A model generated the notes under the pieces. That model searched no databases. It was not told where the DNA came from and saw only the letters and a list, made by a program, of their open reading frames with translations. This document shows, piece after piece, positions 1 through 11,827 of a stretch of 64,000 nucleotides of DNA (positions are counted from its first letter, which is position 1; each line of letters starts with the position of its first letter). Source of the DNA: Halichondria panicea (taxonomy: Eukaryota > Porifera > Demospongiae > Suberitida > Halichondriidae); the NCBI RefSeq assembly GCF_963675165.1, contig NC_087392.1, positions 327,001 through 391,000 of the forward strand, in the 5' to 3' direction. Position numbers and translations under genes: made by a program.

Positions 1-935
1 TGAATCTCTTGATCGGTGAGGCCATTGCCATCCTCGTCTCTAGCTATGAGCAGAACGTCCAGGAAATCCAGGTACTTCCCATTCTTTCTAGTCCGCAGCT
101 CACTCTCGGAAAGTTGTGTCTGGCCGTCAACAATACCTAATTCTTTCTTTCGGTTCTGAATGACCATGTTGGAATAGTCATGAACTGTGTTGCAGTGCTT
201 CCTAAAGGTGCGGCCATCCTTGGTCAAGTAGTAGTACCAATCCCATCGCGACGGCAAGGATTTAAATCTCCGAGTTATTAGTTCGACAATCTCTTGAACA
301 GAGTGTATGTACGGATGCCTACTCGACTCGACCTGGCAGTCACTGCTGAAGCTGAAGGAGCATTGCAGAATAATGTCCAGAGATAACAGGCTCACACACT
401 CAAACAGTTTCACGGGATCGTTGACCCTTGCTGCAGCAGACCACTTGTCCATCATCACCCCAAGGCATCTATTGTACACAGTAATGTAAGGCATGAGAAT
501 AGCATAATGGAAAGCAGGGGTTAGTAGTCGTCGGTTCCGAAACCATTTATTTCCCTCCGAGATGAGTAGACCATCTCCTAGCCACGGCTTCAGTAAGTTA
601 TAGCCAACCTTGTCCTTGGGTAGTTTTAGCACTTTAGGTAACAGTGAGGGATGTTGAATATTCAGTATAGCAAAGAAAGGTCCTATCCATACCTTCGTCA
701 TCTTGATCTTGTTGTCACTCACATATTTAACATAGTTCAATGCTTCTGCTTCATCTTCATACAATTTCCTGATATAGGGCATGCTTCCCAGAAGCCAGTG
801 CATGTTGGGCATTTCAGGAACATTCTTTAGAGCTACTGCTCTCTTGTGCAGAATGTGAGCAATGGCTGCCAACTTATAGAGTAGGACAGCACACAGGCAG
901 AGGGCAGGGATGGCAAGCACTGACAGATAGTCCAT
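1..935 (-). CDS. Cytochrome P450 family 4 (CYP4-like), N-terminal 311 residues; continues past the left edge
   Basis: The frame is open without interruption from ATG at 933-935 to the window edge, so this part has no introns. Residues about 4-25 are a hydrophobic signal anchor, placing the haem domain on the cytosolic face of the ER. Near residue 125 the motif LGDGLLISEGNKWFRNRRLL matches the CYP4 C-helix, with the WxxxR that contacts haem propionate. The last visible residues (about 295-311, LIARDEDGNGLTDQEI) lead into the I-helix. The haem-binding Cys loop lies outside the window. CYP4 enzymes typically hydroxylate fatty acids at the omega end with NADPH-P450 reductase; the substrate here is unknown. 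It lies 274 bp downstream of the TRPA1-like gene on the same strand. Family assignment is firm; the subfamily is not. Confidence 0.92.
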   Translation of the reverse strand, partial: MDYLSVLAIPALCLCAVLLYKLAAIAHILHKRAVALKNVPEMPNMHWLLGSMPYIRKLYEDEAEALNYVKYVSDNKIKMTKVWIGPFFAILNIQHPSLLPKVLKLPKDKVGYNLLKPWLGDGLLISEGNKWFRNRRLLTPAFHYAILMPYITVYNRCLGVMMDKWSAAARVNDPVKLFECVSLLSLDIILQCSFSFSSDCQVESSRHPYIHSVQEIVELITRRFKSLPSRWDWYYYLTKDGRTFRKHCNTVHDYSNMVIQNRKKELGIVDGQTQLSESELRTRKNGKYLDFLDVLLIARDEDGNGLTDQEI

Positions 936-1209
936 GGTACTGTGTACTAGTAGCTAGTCTAGCTAGCTATTTTTATGAACATATATCAGCTACACGGAAA
1001 AGAGTCGATGGATATGGATGTTGGAATAAGACACCACACCCATGCATTACATAAATGCCAAGAGCTTGCAGAAAGGGGAGGGGCTGGTATAGTATTATAG
1101 TGTGCACTGGAATAAATTACAAAAAACCTTCCAAAGAGAGCAAGGAACTCAGAAATAAACTAGACACACTATAGTTACTAGTACTATACAACATACAACA
1201 GTGTTTGTA

Positions 1210-4200
1210 CTAGCAGCTTTTCCCATTATTCCAACTCTCATTGAGCTCCTCAGCAGGATCGAAGTCCATACTCACAGAGTTCATGCTAGTAGCTGATAGT
1301 CCTCGATAGCGTCTTCTGAACTCAGCATTGGCTTCTTGCATCTGCTGCATGGACTCCTTCAACTCGAGAACATGATGCTTTAATTCAGTGATCTCAGAGA
1401 CATATGCATATGCGGCGACGCCTGCAGCACTTGAATTATCAGACTGTTCCGGCTCTATCTGAGCCTCGATCCACTTCCAACTGTCTCGCCATAATGACCA
1501 TATCGAACGATTCTTGTTTGGGTAGACAGTGTACAAGGGAAGAGAGAAGCGTTTCAGAGACCCTCTCGGTATCGAGGCGTCTAGCTGAGAGAAGAATTCA
1601 ACCTCAATATCCTTTCTCTGTAGTATAGCGTTCAATTTTACTCGTTCAATGTCCCCAACAGCCAATCCAATGAGCAGATTTGCAAGGACAATGCTCAGCA
1701 GGATTGCCAGAAACATCATAAATACCAGAAATATTTTTCCGAATGCAAGGTATCCAGCAGATTCTTGTCTGATGTACATGTCATAGGGCAGCTCTCCCAG
1801 CATGAAACCAAACACAGAAAGAAAGGCATAGCCAACATTATCAAATTCACTGAGACTCCCAGCTAGGATGTAAAATGCGAAGGCAAATGCAATCAGCAGG
1901 AAAATACTGACACAGAGTACAAGGAATACTGTTTTGGCAACCTCCAGAAACATTTTAACAATGGTCCCTGCCAGTGACAAATGCTCCAGCGAGAGGAGAA
2001 GTGATAGCCAAGCAAAAAAGCAACTGAAAGCCCCGACTGGCCATGCAGCAATGGGGTTGGGGAAGCCAAGGAAGGCGTAGATGAAGATCACAGTGAGGAG
2101 ATTGACCCAAACAGTTGCCTGCAGGAATGGACTGAGGCCTCCTCTGCGTTTGATGAACATAACAAAATTGAAGAGAAGATATATCAAGTAGATGGAATTG
2201 AGTAATAAGACTACTGCACGAATCGCTTGAGGTCCCGGCTTCAGAGCGAACAATTCATCCAAGTTGACAGTTTGAGCAGCTGTTTCATTGAAACTGGCTA
2301 GTACTTGAAGTGTGTTAGGAACGATGAGAACAAAAACTGACAGCAAGCCAACTATCAACGCCTGGAAGGCATACATACTGAAGTAGTAGATATTCCCGTA
2401 CCTTCGCCATTTCGATTCCAAAAAAGCATTCACTACTGGGTGAGTGAGAAGAGCTTGCCGTTTAAATTGTTTCATCTTCTGTAGGATTTTCATTGTCTGT
2501 CGGCCGTAACTGACTCTCGTCTTGCTCACAGTACTCTGATCAAGAGATGATGTCCTCTGAACATTCCCCTTGTACTTGACTGTGGTTTCAGTGATGTCGT
2601 CTGCCTCAGGGTACATTGACAGATTCATAGCAAATAAAGATCCTGGGTGTATTTTGCTCTTCCTCAACTTCTGGCAATAGAGGTACTTGAAGTCGAAGGA
2701 CTCCCAATAGTCTGGATGGGACTTGTCGAGGGTGGCTCTTGAGTGACATCGATCTAGCACTGCTTTGGCTGCTTTGGGCATTTGCTCGATGAGGCCGGAA
2801 ACTGGACTGGAGCGTACAGGGGATCGGAAGTCCAGGCACTCTTGCCAGCGGTCGTGGTTGATCACGGCTATTACACAATCAAGGTCACCACAATCAATCA
2901 ACATGTCCAGGAAACTGGAAGACTCTGAGTTGATGCTCAACTTGCATTGCCTGTCCAGTATGAGAGTTATCATGGATGCTGTTCTGCTGAGAGCTGCAGC
3001 ATGGAGAGCACTGTTGCCTCGATCATCTGTCATAGTAATCTGACATGGGTGGGACTGGAGCAGTAGCTGGGCACAACTTGTAAAGCCTTTCTTGCAAGCA
3101 ATCATGAATGCCGTCTCACCATTCAAGGCTTTGTGGAACATGGCCCCGTCATTTAATAAGAGGTTGATGCATTGAGAGTGTCCTCCAGTGGCGGCCGAAT
3201 GCAGAGGGGTCATGCCACAGTTGTTGGGTTCGTTTAGCAGCTTGTGGATTTCAGACACATCCAAGAGAGCCTTGAGAGCTTTGACATCACCTTGTGCTGC
3301 AGCTATATGGAGATAGTTATTTCCTTCTTCATCTTGGATCCTTTGTACTTCATATCGGAGGGCTGCGATCATTTTTGGTATCATTTCACCATGACCCGTA
3401 TGGAGAGCGTGGTGGATTGCAGAGTACCCTTTGCTGCAAGTATGGCTGATCAACTCAGGGGCACAAGACAACTCCAATAGGGCATTGACTATTCCTTTCC
3501 TGTTGCTCTTCAAAGCAAGGTGGAGAGCATTCATTCCTTTCTTGTCAGCTGCAAGTGGATTTGCCTGATAGGAGATCAACTCTTTGGTTCCAGCCAGATT
3601 AGCTGATGTGACTGCATTGTGTAGTGGAGTACGCCCCCTGACATCGTGAGCATCAACATTGATAATTCCTTTACCCCTTTCGACCAGGTAGGGGATCATA
3701 CAGGAACTGTGGATGGAGAGAGTACAATGGTGGAGCGGTGTCTTTTGCTGTTGGTCCGTGGATGAAATTATCTGAGGCCCAGTATGCTCCACCATCATTT
3801 TGACCATGTCGGATCTTCCTTGCGAGCAGGCCAGATGCAGAGGTGGTATTAAGTCGCCCTTAGAGTCAACTGGGGAGGCTCCGTGCTTGAGCAGCACCTC
3901 CACAACTTCAGTGTTGCAGCTGTCGACAGCAGCGTGGAGTGGTGTGGTATTATCCTCATCCAGAAATCCAAACACCTCCTCCATTGTGTATCCGTATTGT
4001 GTACACTTTTGAATCAGATAGTTGAGAACCCTGTGAGAGTTCTTGCGAGCTGCTAGGTGGATCGGCGTTAGCCCACTGTCATCTGTCTTGAATATTTTTA
4101 ATGCATTTTTCTTTTCAGCATCTGGCAAATTCACTAGAACTTTATTTTCAAAAATAATCATGGCTTCAATGTTGTCGTTCTCACAGATGATATGGAGCGG

Positions 4201-4791
4201 TGTTTTGCTGCAATAACCGGCACTAGAGTACTCCACGGGGTGATCTAAGATTGCCTGGAGTGCTTTGTTCTTCCCTTGTACTGCTAGATGCAGGGGAGTG
4301 TACAAGTCCTTGTTGAGAATGGAATCATTTGCTCCATTGGCCAAGAGGTGGTGGCAAGCTTCTGGGAGATCATTCTCAGCTGCAAGATGGAGAGCAGTGT
4401 TCCCTTTGTTATCTGCAGCATCCAGATTGCTGCCACTGTTTATTAGAAAGGACATGACAAGTTCTTGGCTGTGTAGGGCAGCATGATGTAAGAGAGTGCG
4501 GCCATCTTTGTCCACCTCACTCAGTGTCATGGTGTGCTCCTTTATCAAGGTTTTGAGTTCGTCCAGCCTTCCTTTAGCTGCTAGTGTGACTGCAGATACA
4601 GAATCCTTGTACATACACATCTCTAGGTTTAAAGATGATCTTCTGGTTCTGAACGATATGCTTCTATTGGTGGATCGACGTCGTTTGGCTGCCTTAGCAA
4701 CTAAAACTGAAGATGAAAAGCTGATGGGAGGTGGTATTTCAGAAGGTTCCTCAGAGATAGTCTCCATATTGATCGAGGACTGCTTAGCCAT
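1210..4791 (-). CDS. TRPA1: TRPA1-like ankyrin-repeat TRP channel
   Basis: A 1193-residue single-exon protein. About residues 65-700 hold a long array of ankyrin repeats (recurring G-TPLH-A patterns). A linker leads to six transmembrane segments at about residues 797-1047, beginning YFSMYAFQALIVGLL. The pore loop carries LGELPYD near residue 1000, and the last helix ends LANLLIGLAVGDIE, the TRPA signature just after S6. A C-terminal coiled coil lies at about residues 1135-1165. The expected product is a tetrameric plasma-membrane cation channel gated by irritants, heat or mechanical cues; the stimulus in this species is unknown. The lack of introns in a 3.6 kb reading frame is unusual next to intron-rich neighbours. 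The start ATG is the first in frame; upstream sequence has no conserved extension. Confidence 0.93.
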   Translation of the reverse strand: MAKQSSINMETISEEPSEIPPPISFSSSVLVAKAAKRRRSTNRSISFRTRRSSLNLEMCMYKDSVSAVTLAAKGRLDELKTLIKEHTMTLSEVDKDGRTLLHHAALHSQELVMSFLINSGSNLDAADNKGNTALHLAAENDLPEACHHLLANGANDSILNKDLYTPLHLAVQGKNKALQAILDHPVEYSSAGYCSKTPLHIICENDNIEAMIIFENKVLVNLPDAEKKNALKIFKTDDSGLTPIHLAARKNSHRVLNYLIQKCTQYGYTMEEVFGFLDEDNTTPLHAAVDSCNTEVVEVLLKHGASPVDSKGDLIPPLHLACSQGRSDMVKMMVEHTGPQIISSTDQQQKTPLHHCTLSIHSSCMIPYLVERGKGIINVDAHDVRGRTPLHNAVTSANLAGTKELISYQANPLAADKKGMNALHLALKSNRKGIVNALLELSCAPELISHTCSKGYSAIHHALHTGHGEMIPKMIAALRYEVQRIQDEEGNNYLHIAAAQGDVKALKALLDVSEIHKLLNEPNNCGMTPLHSAATGGHSQCINLLLNDGAMFHKALNGETAFMIACKKGFTSCAQLLLQSHPCQITMTDDRGNSALHAAALSRTASMITLILDRQCKLSINSESSSFLDMLIDCGDLDCVIAVINHDRWQECLDFRSPVRSSPVSGLIEQMPKAAKAVLDRCHSRATLDKSHPDYWESFDFKYLYCQKLRKSKIHPGSLFAMNLSMYPEADDITETTVKYKGNVQRTSSLDQSTVSKTRVSYGRQTMKILQKMKQFKRQALLTHPVVNAFLESKWRRYGNIYYFSMYAFQALIVGLLSVFVLIVPNTLQVLASFNETAAQTVNLDELFALKPGPQAIRAVVLLLNSIYLIYLLFNFVMFIKRRGGLSPFLQATVWVNLLTVIFIYAFLGFPNPIAAWPVGAFSCFFAWLSLLLSLEHLSLAGTIVKMFLEVAKTVFLVLCVSIFLLIAFAFAFYILAGSLSEFDNVGYAFLSVFGFMLGELPYDMYIRQESAGYLAFGKIFLVFMMFLAILLSIVLANLLIGLAVGDIERVKLNAILQRKDIEVEFFSQLDASIPRGSLKRFSLPLYTVYPNKNRSIWSLWRDSWKWIEAQIEPEQSDNSSAAGVAAYAYVSEITELKHHVLELKESMQQMQEANAEFRRRYRGLSATSMNSVSMDFDPAEELNESWNNGKSC

Positions 4792-5438
4792 TGTCTGTCT
4801 CTAGATATCCTGTATTATATAATTATACAGTCTACAGTGTACAGCAATCTGTATAGGCAATAATAAGGCAACAACATAATTATAATTGTGAGGAGAACAT
4901 GCAGTTCTATGGTGGAGCCACTCACCTTCATGGAAAGATACTGCAGTTCAGAGCTATAGTTTTGTGCAGACGAGCCCCACCCCTATAATCCATAATCATA
5001 ATTATATTCATATGACAGACCTACACAGCTCAACAGATGCACTAATTATGTCTACATAAATGATCTCTGTATGGGGCACCATGAATTATGCACATGCACT
5101 CATTCATGCATGCAAATATATTAGCACTCAGTTTAATTAGCTGCTACAGTCTATTATAGCTAGTCTGATCTCATGGAGGGGGCACTTCTTCTGAGGCCTG
5201 TGAAGCCACAATATATAATAGCCTTCGATACTTCATTTCATAACAAGTTCTCAACAATAATTTATCACGATAGACCATCAGTGTATTGACAATGACGTTA
5301 TGACAACTACAAATAAATTACTAGTTCTATGGAGTTTCAGAAATACTTTAATAATGAAGGATCTGTGCAGACAATAATTGAAATGATTCTGTACAAACAC
5401 ACAAACATGAACATGGAACAGTGTCACAGTTAATACAG
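4792..5438. other. Spacer between TRPA1-like 5' end and MRL 3' end
   Basis: AT-rich sequence with no coding region I can support. It should contain the TRPA1-like promoter and the 3' untranslated region of the MRL gene. No recognisable repeat was seen. Confidence 0.5.
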
Positions 5439-8400
5439 TCACATGACCGGAGTGGGGGAACCCCCATTCAACGCCATTCTCTGTTGTTGCTCTTTCTTTT
5501 TCCGCAGAGTGAACATCCCGCTATCAGTCTCCTCCATGAGGTACGGATCCGAGGGCTTAGTCGTCACTGTTGCCTTGCCTACGCCACCACCACTGTTCCG
5601 GTTGGGCGAGGGGTTAAAGTCCGGCCACTTCTCTGTGTCCTGGCTCATCTGGATGAGGAAAAAGAGAATCATAACAATAGCACACACACATTATGGGCTC
5701 TCAAAGATAGCCCTCAAAATGGCTGAAATTAGGAAAACAACGCAAGGTTATAGCCTTGGTTGAAATTGCAAATACACAGTACAAGTAAAAGTGAGAGGAA
5801 TACTATACACCCACACAGAAGCCACCACACACAGAAGCCACCACACACACAGAGCCACCACACACACAGAGCCACCACACACACAGAGCCACCACACACA
5901 CAGAGCCATCACACACACAGAGCCACCACACACACAGAGCTATCACACATACATGCACAACAGGCACTCACCTCGGCAGCCAGAGATCCTTGCTTCCAGG
6001 CATTCTGGAAAGCATTAGCTAGGAGGCCAGTGTTGGCCTTGGGCTTCCTGACGGCCCCGGCACTGCTCAGAGGACCAGTTATCTTGTGGCTGTTGTCGGT
6101 GGTCCCACCTAATAGGACATCTCTTAAACGTAACATCTTTACACAGTAACTATAAACTATTAATACTAGTGTAGTGTAGTGGAGAGCTGATCTGCTGCTT
6201 ATAAAGGGGTTGGGGGCAGGAAGGAACTCAATACACAAGGCTTTAAATAGCAAAGAGGGTGTCAATGTTTGAACACACTGTATTACTAAAATAGTACCGG
6301 ATCTACCCACCCACACTGTTATAGTGCCAAAAAATACGCTTTGGTGTGGTAAAGCCATATATGGTAATGACTGTTTACCTTGAGAGTCGATGAACTTGAG
6401 TGAGCCTCCTCTGAAAGCAATAGAAGAGTTCTTTGGCTTCTTGGAGAGATCTACCTCCTTACCGTTTTGCTGGAGGGAGACAGACACAGCCATTATGAGG
6501 TATTGCTCCATACAGCCATTATAATGAGGTATTGCTATTGAGAATGAATCCTCACCACAATGACTGGTAAGGGATCAGGCTCCGCCCTTTTCTCCTCTGT
6601 GCTAGTAGTGGTCGTAGTGGTGCGGTCAAGGTTGTCGTCCTCCAGCTGTAACCACGGCATCTCCGCCTTTGTGTCCTCATAGTTACTCTGTAACTGCTCT
6701 CCGTACTGTGAGGGTGTGGAGAATGTGAGGGTGTGAGGCTACATATTAATGTGAACTCTCACCTTGGCCAGCCTCACTGCAGTAATCCAGGCCAGTGCCT
6801 CTTGTTTGGTCGAGGCACACAAATGGACGATCTGCTTCTCCACCCTTTGCAGTGGCCCGTGTGGCTACAGGTACAGTACACACAGTCAACACTGTACTAC
6901 ACTTCACACAACCATTGCACACACTCACCACTAGGGAGAAACAGTAAGAGCCGGGGGCACGGTAAAACTTCTTATACTGGCCGCCGGTATATACATCCAC
7001 ATCCTTCCACTCCACTACCCTCACAATATCTTTACTGGCCAGAGAACGGCCGGCCTTAGAGTAGTAGAGGCCAGAGGCCCTCAAGACAAAGACATGCTTC
7101 TTCCAGCCACTCTTCTTGCCCTCACGAATGTGCAGCTCCCCCTCCATCTTAGGAAGCATCTTGGTGACAAACAACTCCTACAACAGAGACACAGCACAAG
7201 ATTACACAGTGGGTCTGCGATTACCATGGGACAGCACACACTGTTCAACTGTCTATGACAAAGTAATTAAAGCTTTGTGTGTGTGCATGTACATGTACAT
7301 GTATATGCAATTTTATGAAAGCTTATATAGAAAGAACCTTTCAAATGGTACTATCAATATTCATATTTGGGAGATAACAGAATAAGCCAAATACCATGGT
7401 CAGTCCAAGGCCGAAAGAGGACAAATTATGGCCCTATCCAAATTTTGGATTGAAACACATCATTTGAAAGGTCTCTTTTTAAGCTTAAGAAAATCATAAC
7501 ATTTTTGACATTGGATCAACGGTACTGAAGTTATGGCTGTTGAAAGATGTTTAACTACCCCGTAATCATTATAGTACTATCTTTGACGGTTTGAGGACTC
7601 GTTTAGCTTCCATAGCTTGAATTCCGTGGATCCAATTTCAATGATTTTCTGATTTTCTGAAAGCCTAGAAAGAGACCTTTCAAATGGTGTCATCAAACTT
7701 CATATTTGAGCGATAAAAGTATTTGTCAATTTGGCCATACCATGAATAATAGCCCATGGTCCAAGGCCGAAAAATGACAAATTAAGGCCCTGACGAAATT
7801 TTGGATTGAAACACATCATTTGAAAGGTCTCTTTCTAAGCTTTCAGAAAATCATAAAATTTTTGACATTGGATCAATGATACTAAAGTTACGGCTGTTGA
7901 AAGACATTCAACTCAGTGTACCCACTGTCCCCTGTGATCAATGGATTGGACTCTTTTAGCTGCCAACTTCAATTCCGTCACTTACGCATGTATTATATAA
8001 CAGCTAGCTGGATGTTGAGCTCACCTTGAGAATAATCTTCTTCTTTTGCTCCTCAGTGAATGTGGTTCTGGCTGGGTTGAAGCTCGAGTAGGTGTGGATG
8101 GCAGGCATGAGGAGCTGGGGCCGAATGAGCAGGTAGTACTTCTCAGGGTTGTTCTTGAATATCACCACATTATTGTGAGTTCGTGGCCAGTGAGTGAGAC
8201 ACTGTAGGACCTTCTCGTGATCCTCTAGAGTACGCTCTGCAGAGGAGGGGACAAGGGACCTCAATACACAGGTAATATACACAAGTTAATACATAATTAG
8301 ATAAATAGTCACACACAAAATGTGAAGCCATGCGTGATACGTACATTTCAATACACACAAATTAAGTTTAGAGAAGTATATACATGTATACAGCTGAGCT

Positions 8401-10633
8401 CAGCTATTATCCGCCCTCACCAAGATGCAGGTCAGCCAGTCTCTCAACGAGAGTCCAGTTTGGGCCCACCTCCTGATGGTTCCGCTCTGCTAGCAGGATA
8501 CACACATCACGAGCATTCATGGCTTCATGTATGGCCACCATCTTGGTACTGCCGTCCACATTGTGTACCTTGAGTACCATCTGTGAGAGAGGGTGTCAGA
8601 TAAGGCTACATTGTTGTCATGGTATTACCTTGTGTACGGAGGCCTCCTTGAGTTTCAGCATGGCTATCTTCAGCTTCTCATTCTTCAGCTTGTTGGCTTG
8701 TTGTTCCTGCAAGAAAAGCATAAAATCATTGAATAGGACTCTAGTTACAGAGACGATTCTAAATGAAGGGGATGTGGAGCAAGAGCACACTAACCACACC
8801 CACGCAGTGCGGACTTACTGGTGTGAGGGTCTCATCAATAGTCAGGCGACTGGCAAAGTCATCCAACTCTCTCTGCATGGCCATCTGAAGTGGGTAAAGA
8901 TCATCACTCTAAAATTATCCTATACGTACACACATCACTCTTACGTGTGTGGGCGTCTTCTGCTCCACTGGAGGTGAGTCATTCTCTGGCTTCTTCTTAC
9001 GTCGCTGTAGCGTGTTGCTAAGAGACGAATTGGAGCTGTTGTTGACAAGGGACTTTGAGTTACGACGTATGAACTGAGATTCTCTTGAGAAGATGTCCTG
9101 AGGGTCGTCCTCGTTCACTGTAGCAGCAAGCTCTTCACCGATATCATTATCACGCTTAAGACCTGAGGGGTGGGGTGAGGGGTGGGGTGGGAGTATTATA
9201 TCATGTACACACACACGGCTGCATCCGCCCACTCACTGTTGCTCTGTTCTGGGGTGTTGTAGGTTCCCGTGGAGACGGATTTGGAAAGGTCCATAATGAC
9301 GTTACGTTGTGACTGCAGTCCCTCCATGAAAGAGACAAAATCATCACTGGAGATACCACCACTTCTGGAGGGGAGGGGGGGGGGCAGTCATACAACAGTA
9401 AACCAGGTAGAATAGTGGGGGAAAAGTGCGGGAAACAAAGGGGGATATCTGCAGCTCTTAAAAAGTCAATTTCAACAGTGTGTAATCAAGACACACTTAC
9501 GTTGCTGGCAGCTGTACATCGTCAGCAGTGAGTCCAGAGCTGGAGGTGGCCAGCTGTGCTTTAGTATCCTCTTCTAGTTTACATAGGTCCGCTAATAAGA
9601 GGTCAAGGTCCGGGTCCTCGGCATCTGAGGGAGGAGGGGGAAGTGAAAGTTATTAGATATGTATACTGGCATGTCGGTAATTGCATACAAGGATTTGTTG
9701 ACAGTTTATCTTTCAACTCAACAATCAACTTGGCTGATAGTTCCCAGAATTTGTTAGTAGGTATTGTCACATAACAATAACACTGCATGCCAACACTGAT
9801 TCAGAATATGCTCAAACTACACACAACATTTCTTGGCTGCACACACAAACACAACAAGGACAGTGCTTCTCTAAACAGTTACACATGTTCCTTCCATTAA
9901 AGCAAGCAGGAAAGCTCTACACACAAGGAACACTAGCTAGCTACACAAGCACCCTCTCATTAAGGCTACCTTTCTCTGCCAGGAAAGAGAAGGCACTAGA
10001 GAGGGACATGACAGACACGCGGTGCGTATTGATAGGGGAGAAGACATCTCTACAAAGCGAGGAACAATCGCTGGCCACACTTCTCCTCTGTGCGACACCA
10101 TCCATCTCATCACCACACGGGCTGGCTGACAGAGAACTAGCTGGAGAGGCCACCCCAGACCAAGTACGCTGCTGGACTAGGGAGTCAATATCAGAACTGT
10201 CCCGCTGTAATTCAGAGGGACTGGAAGCCACTGGCCACACGAGGCTAGTAGGGTGGTTAGTAGTAGTGTTGAGGTCTTGGGAAGACTTGCTCAAGTGATT
10301 AGATATGTCTCGCAGCTTGTTGAAGAAGGGAGACATCTGGTTGACCATGACAGAGAGAGTGCTTAGTTGGTGATCAAACTCAAACTCTCCGCTAGAAGAG
10401 AGAGAGCTACCACTGCTCGTGGATAGACTCGTTAGTGATTCTAGCTCAGTGTGAGAGTAGCAGTCAGTCTCATCGTCATCAGGTTGCTCTGGCATGGTAT
10501 GGTGAGCAAAGAGCCTGGGGTCTGAGGTTAGACACGCTTCAATCTCATCCAGGATGTCTTTATTGGATGTCTTGGATCTCAGATTTAGCTTGATATCCAG
10601 CTCAGCAAGACAAGGGTTCACAAAAGCAGCCAT
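5439..10633 (-). CDS. MRL-family adaptor, short form from an alternative first exon
   Basis: An exon at 9970-10633 begins with ATG (MAAFVNPCLAELDIKL), has an in-frame stop 15 nt upstream, and ends G|GTAGCC in phase 1. That is the phase needed to join the shared exon at 9501-9624. The form totals 2589 nt and 862 residues, so it is also in frame throughout. It lacks the N-terminal proline-rich region and the TBS1-like helix but keeps the TBS2-like helix, RA and PH domains. Its 221-residue head is Ser-rich, with helix-like segments at residues 8-30 (LAELDIKLNLRSKTSNK) and around 110-130. Most likely it reflects an alternative promoter between 10634 and 11706. A TTAG acceptor 8 nt before the ATG would also permit in-frame inclusion as a cassette exon, but there is no pyrimidine tract. 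Confidence 0.65.
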
Positions 10634-11748
10634 TTCTTTAACTAACTACTAACTGCTTCAACTAGACTGCTAGCTACTGCCAAGAGTGGAATGGAACTGA
10701 GAGCAAGCAGCAAGCTGGCATACAATATACCAATGTCCCTGAATGGAGTAGCTGGCTTGTTTCCAACCAGTAACCAACGAAAGGAATTCCACAACAATAG
10801 CCAATAATACTAGGCACAATGATTTTAGCTAACCAGCTAACAGAGATACTATACTGTTGTAGTCCACACAAGCACTGCCAGCTCTGGCTAGAGTACTGGG
10901 CTTCTTATATACGTTGTACGAATGCAGAGAATGCAAAGTTTGGAAAACTGCACACCCAACATCAGCTACACAGCAGTTGTACATGAGTGTGGGGCTTGCT
11001 CTAAATAACAAGCACACACTAGATACACAAAGTGGCCACATATACACACACTATGTTATAGGCACAGGTAGGGCTACTGTACTAGGACGCCCTCAGCTGC
11101 ACACAACAGGGCGCTGGCTGTGTACTGTTATTGAACCCTCACCACAAGGCTCAGACTGAAAGCTAACAAGAGCACTAGCTAGCTATATACATGTAAGCAT
11201 ATTAAATAGAGCATCTTTAAACGGCCATAACTTTAGTTTCGTTGGTCCAATAACGTTAATTTTGTGATTTTCTGAAAGCTTAGAGAGAGGCCTTTCAGAT
11301 GATTTGTTAAAATCAAAAGTCTATTTTAGGCCTGTTTTTGAAAAATACCATGGGCTATATAAGTCTATTTTAGGCCTGTTTTTGACAAAATACCATGGGC
11401 TATATAAGTCTATTTTAGGCCTGTTTTTGACAAAATACCATGGGCTATATAAGTCTATTTTAGGCCTGTTTTTAACAAAATACCATGGGCTATATATATA
11501 TGCCCATGGTATTTTCTGAAAATGGGAAATTATGGCCAGTTCCAATTTTGAAATTTGAGCATACCATCTGAACGGGCGTCTTCTAAGCTTTCAGAAAATC
11601 ATAAAATCGTTGAATTTGGACCATCAGAAATCTAGAACTCTAGTTACAGAGCCAACTCTAGTACTTTCAGGGGACATACATATACATTAGTACATAGCAA
11701 GCCTACCTTCAATGGCCCTCATGGACAGTCTCCATGTCTCCACCTTCG

Positions 11749-11827
<79 letters not shown>

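Noticed and set aside
2606-2878. Shadow frames over the TRPA1-like gene
   Set aside because: They overlap the strongly supported 1193-residue frame and have no independent support.
5760-6149. His/Thr-rich and Cys/Val-rich frames over the CACACA repeats
   Set aside because: Low-complexity translations of a minisatellite in an MRL intron.
11304-11545. Open frames on both strands with 15-residue periodic repeats (YHGLYKSILGLFLTK)
   Set aside because: They follow from a 45-bp tandem repeat, divisible by three, inside a fold-back element. There are no splice or homology signals.
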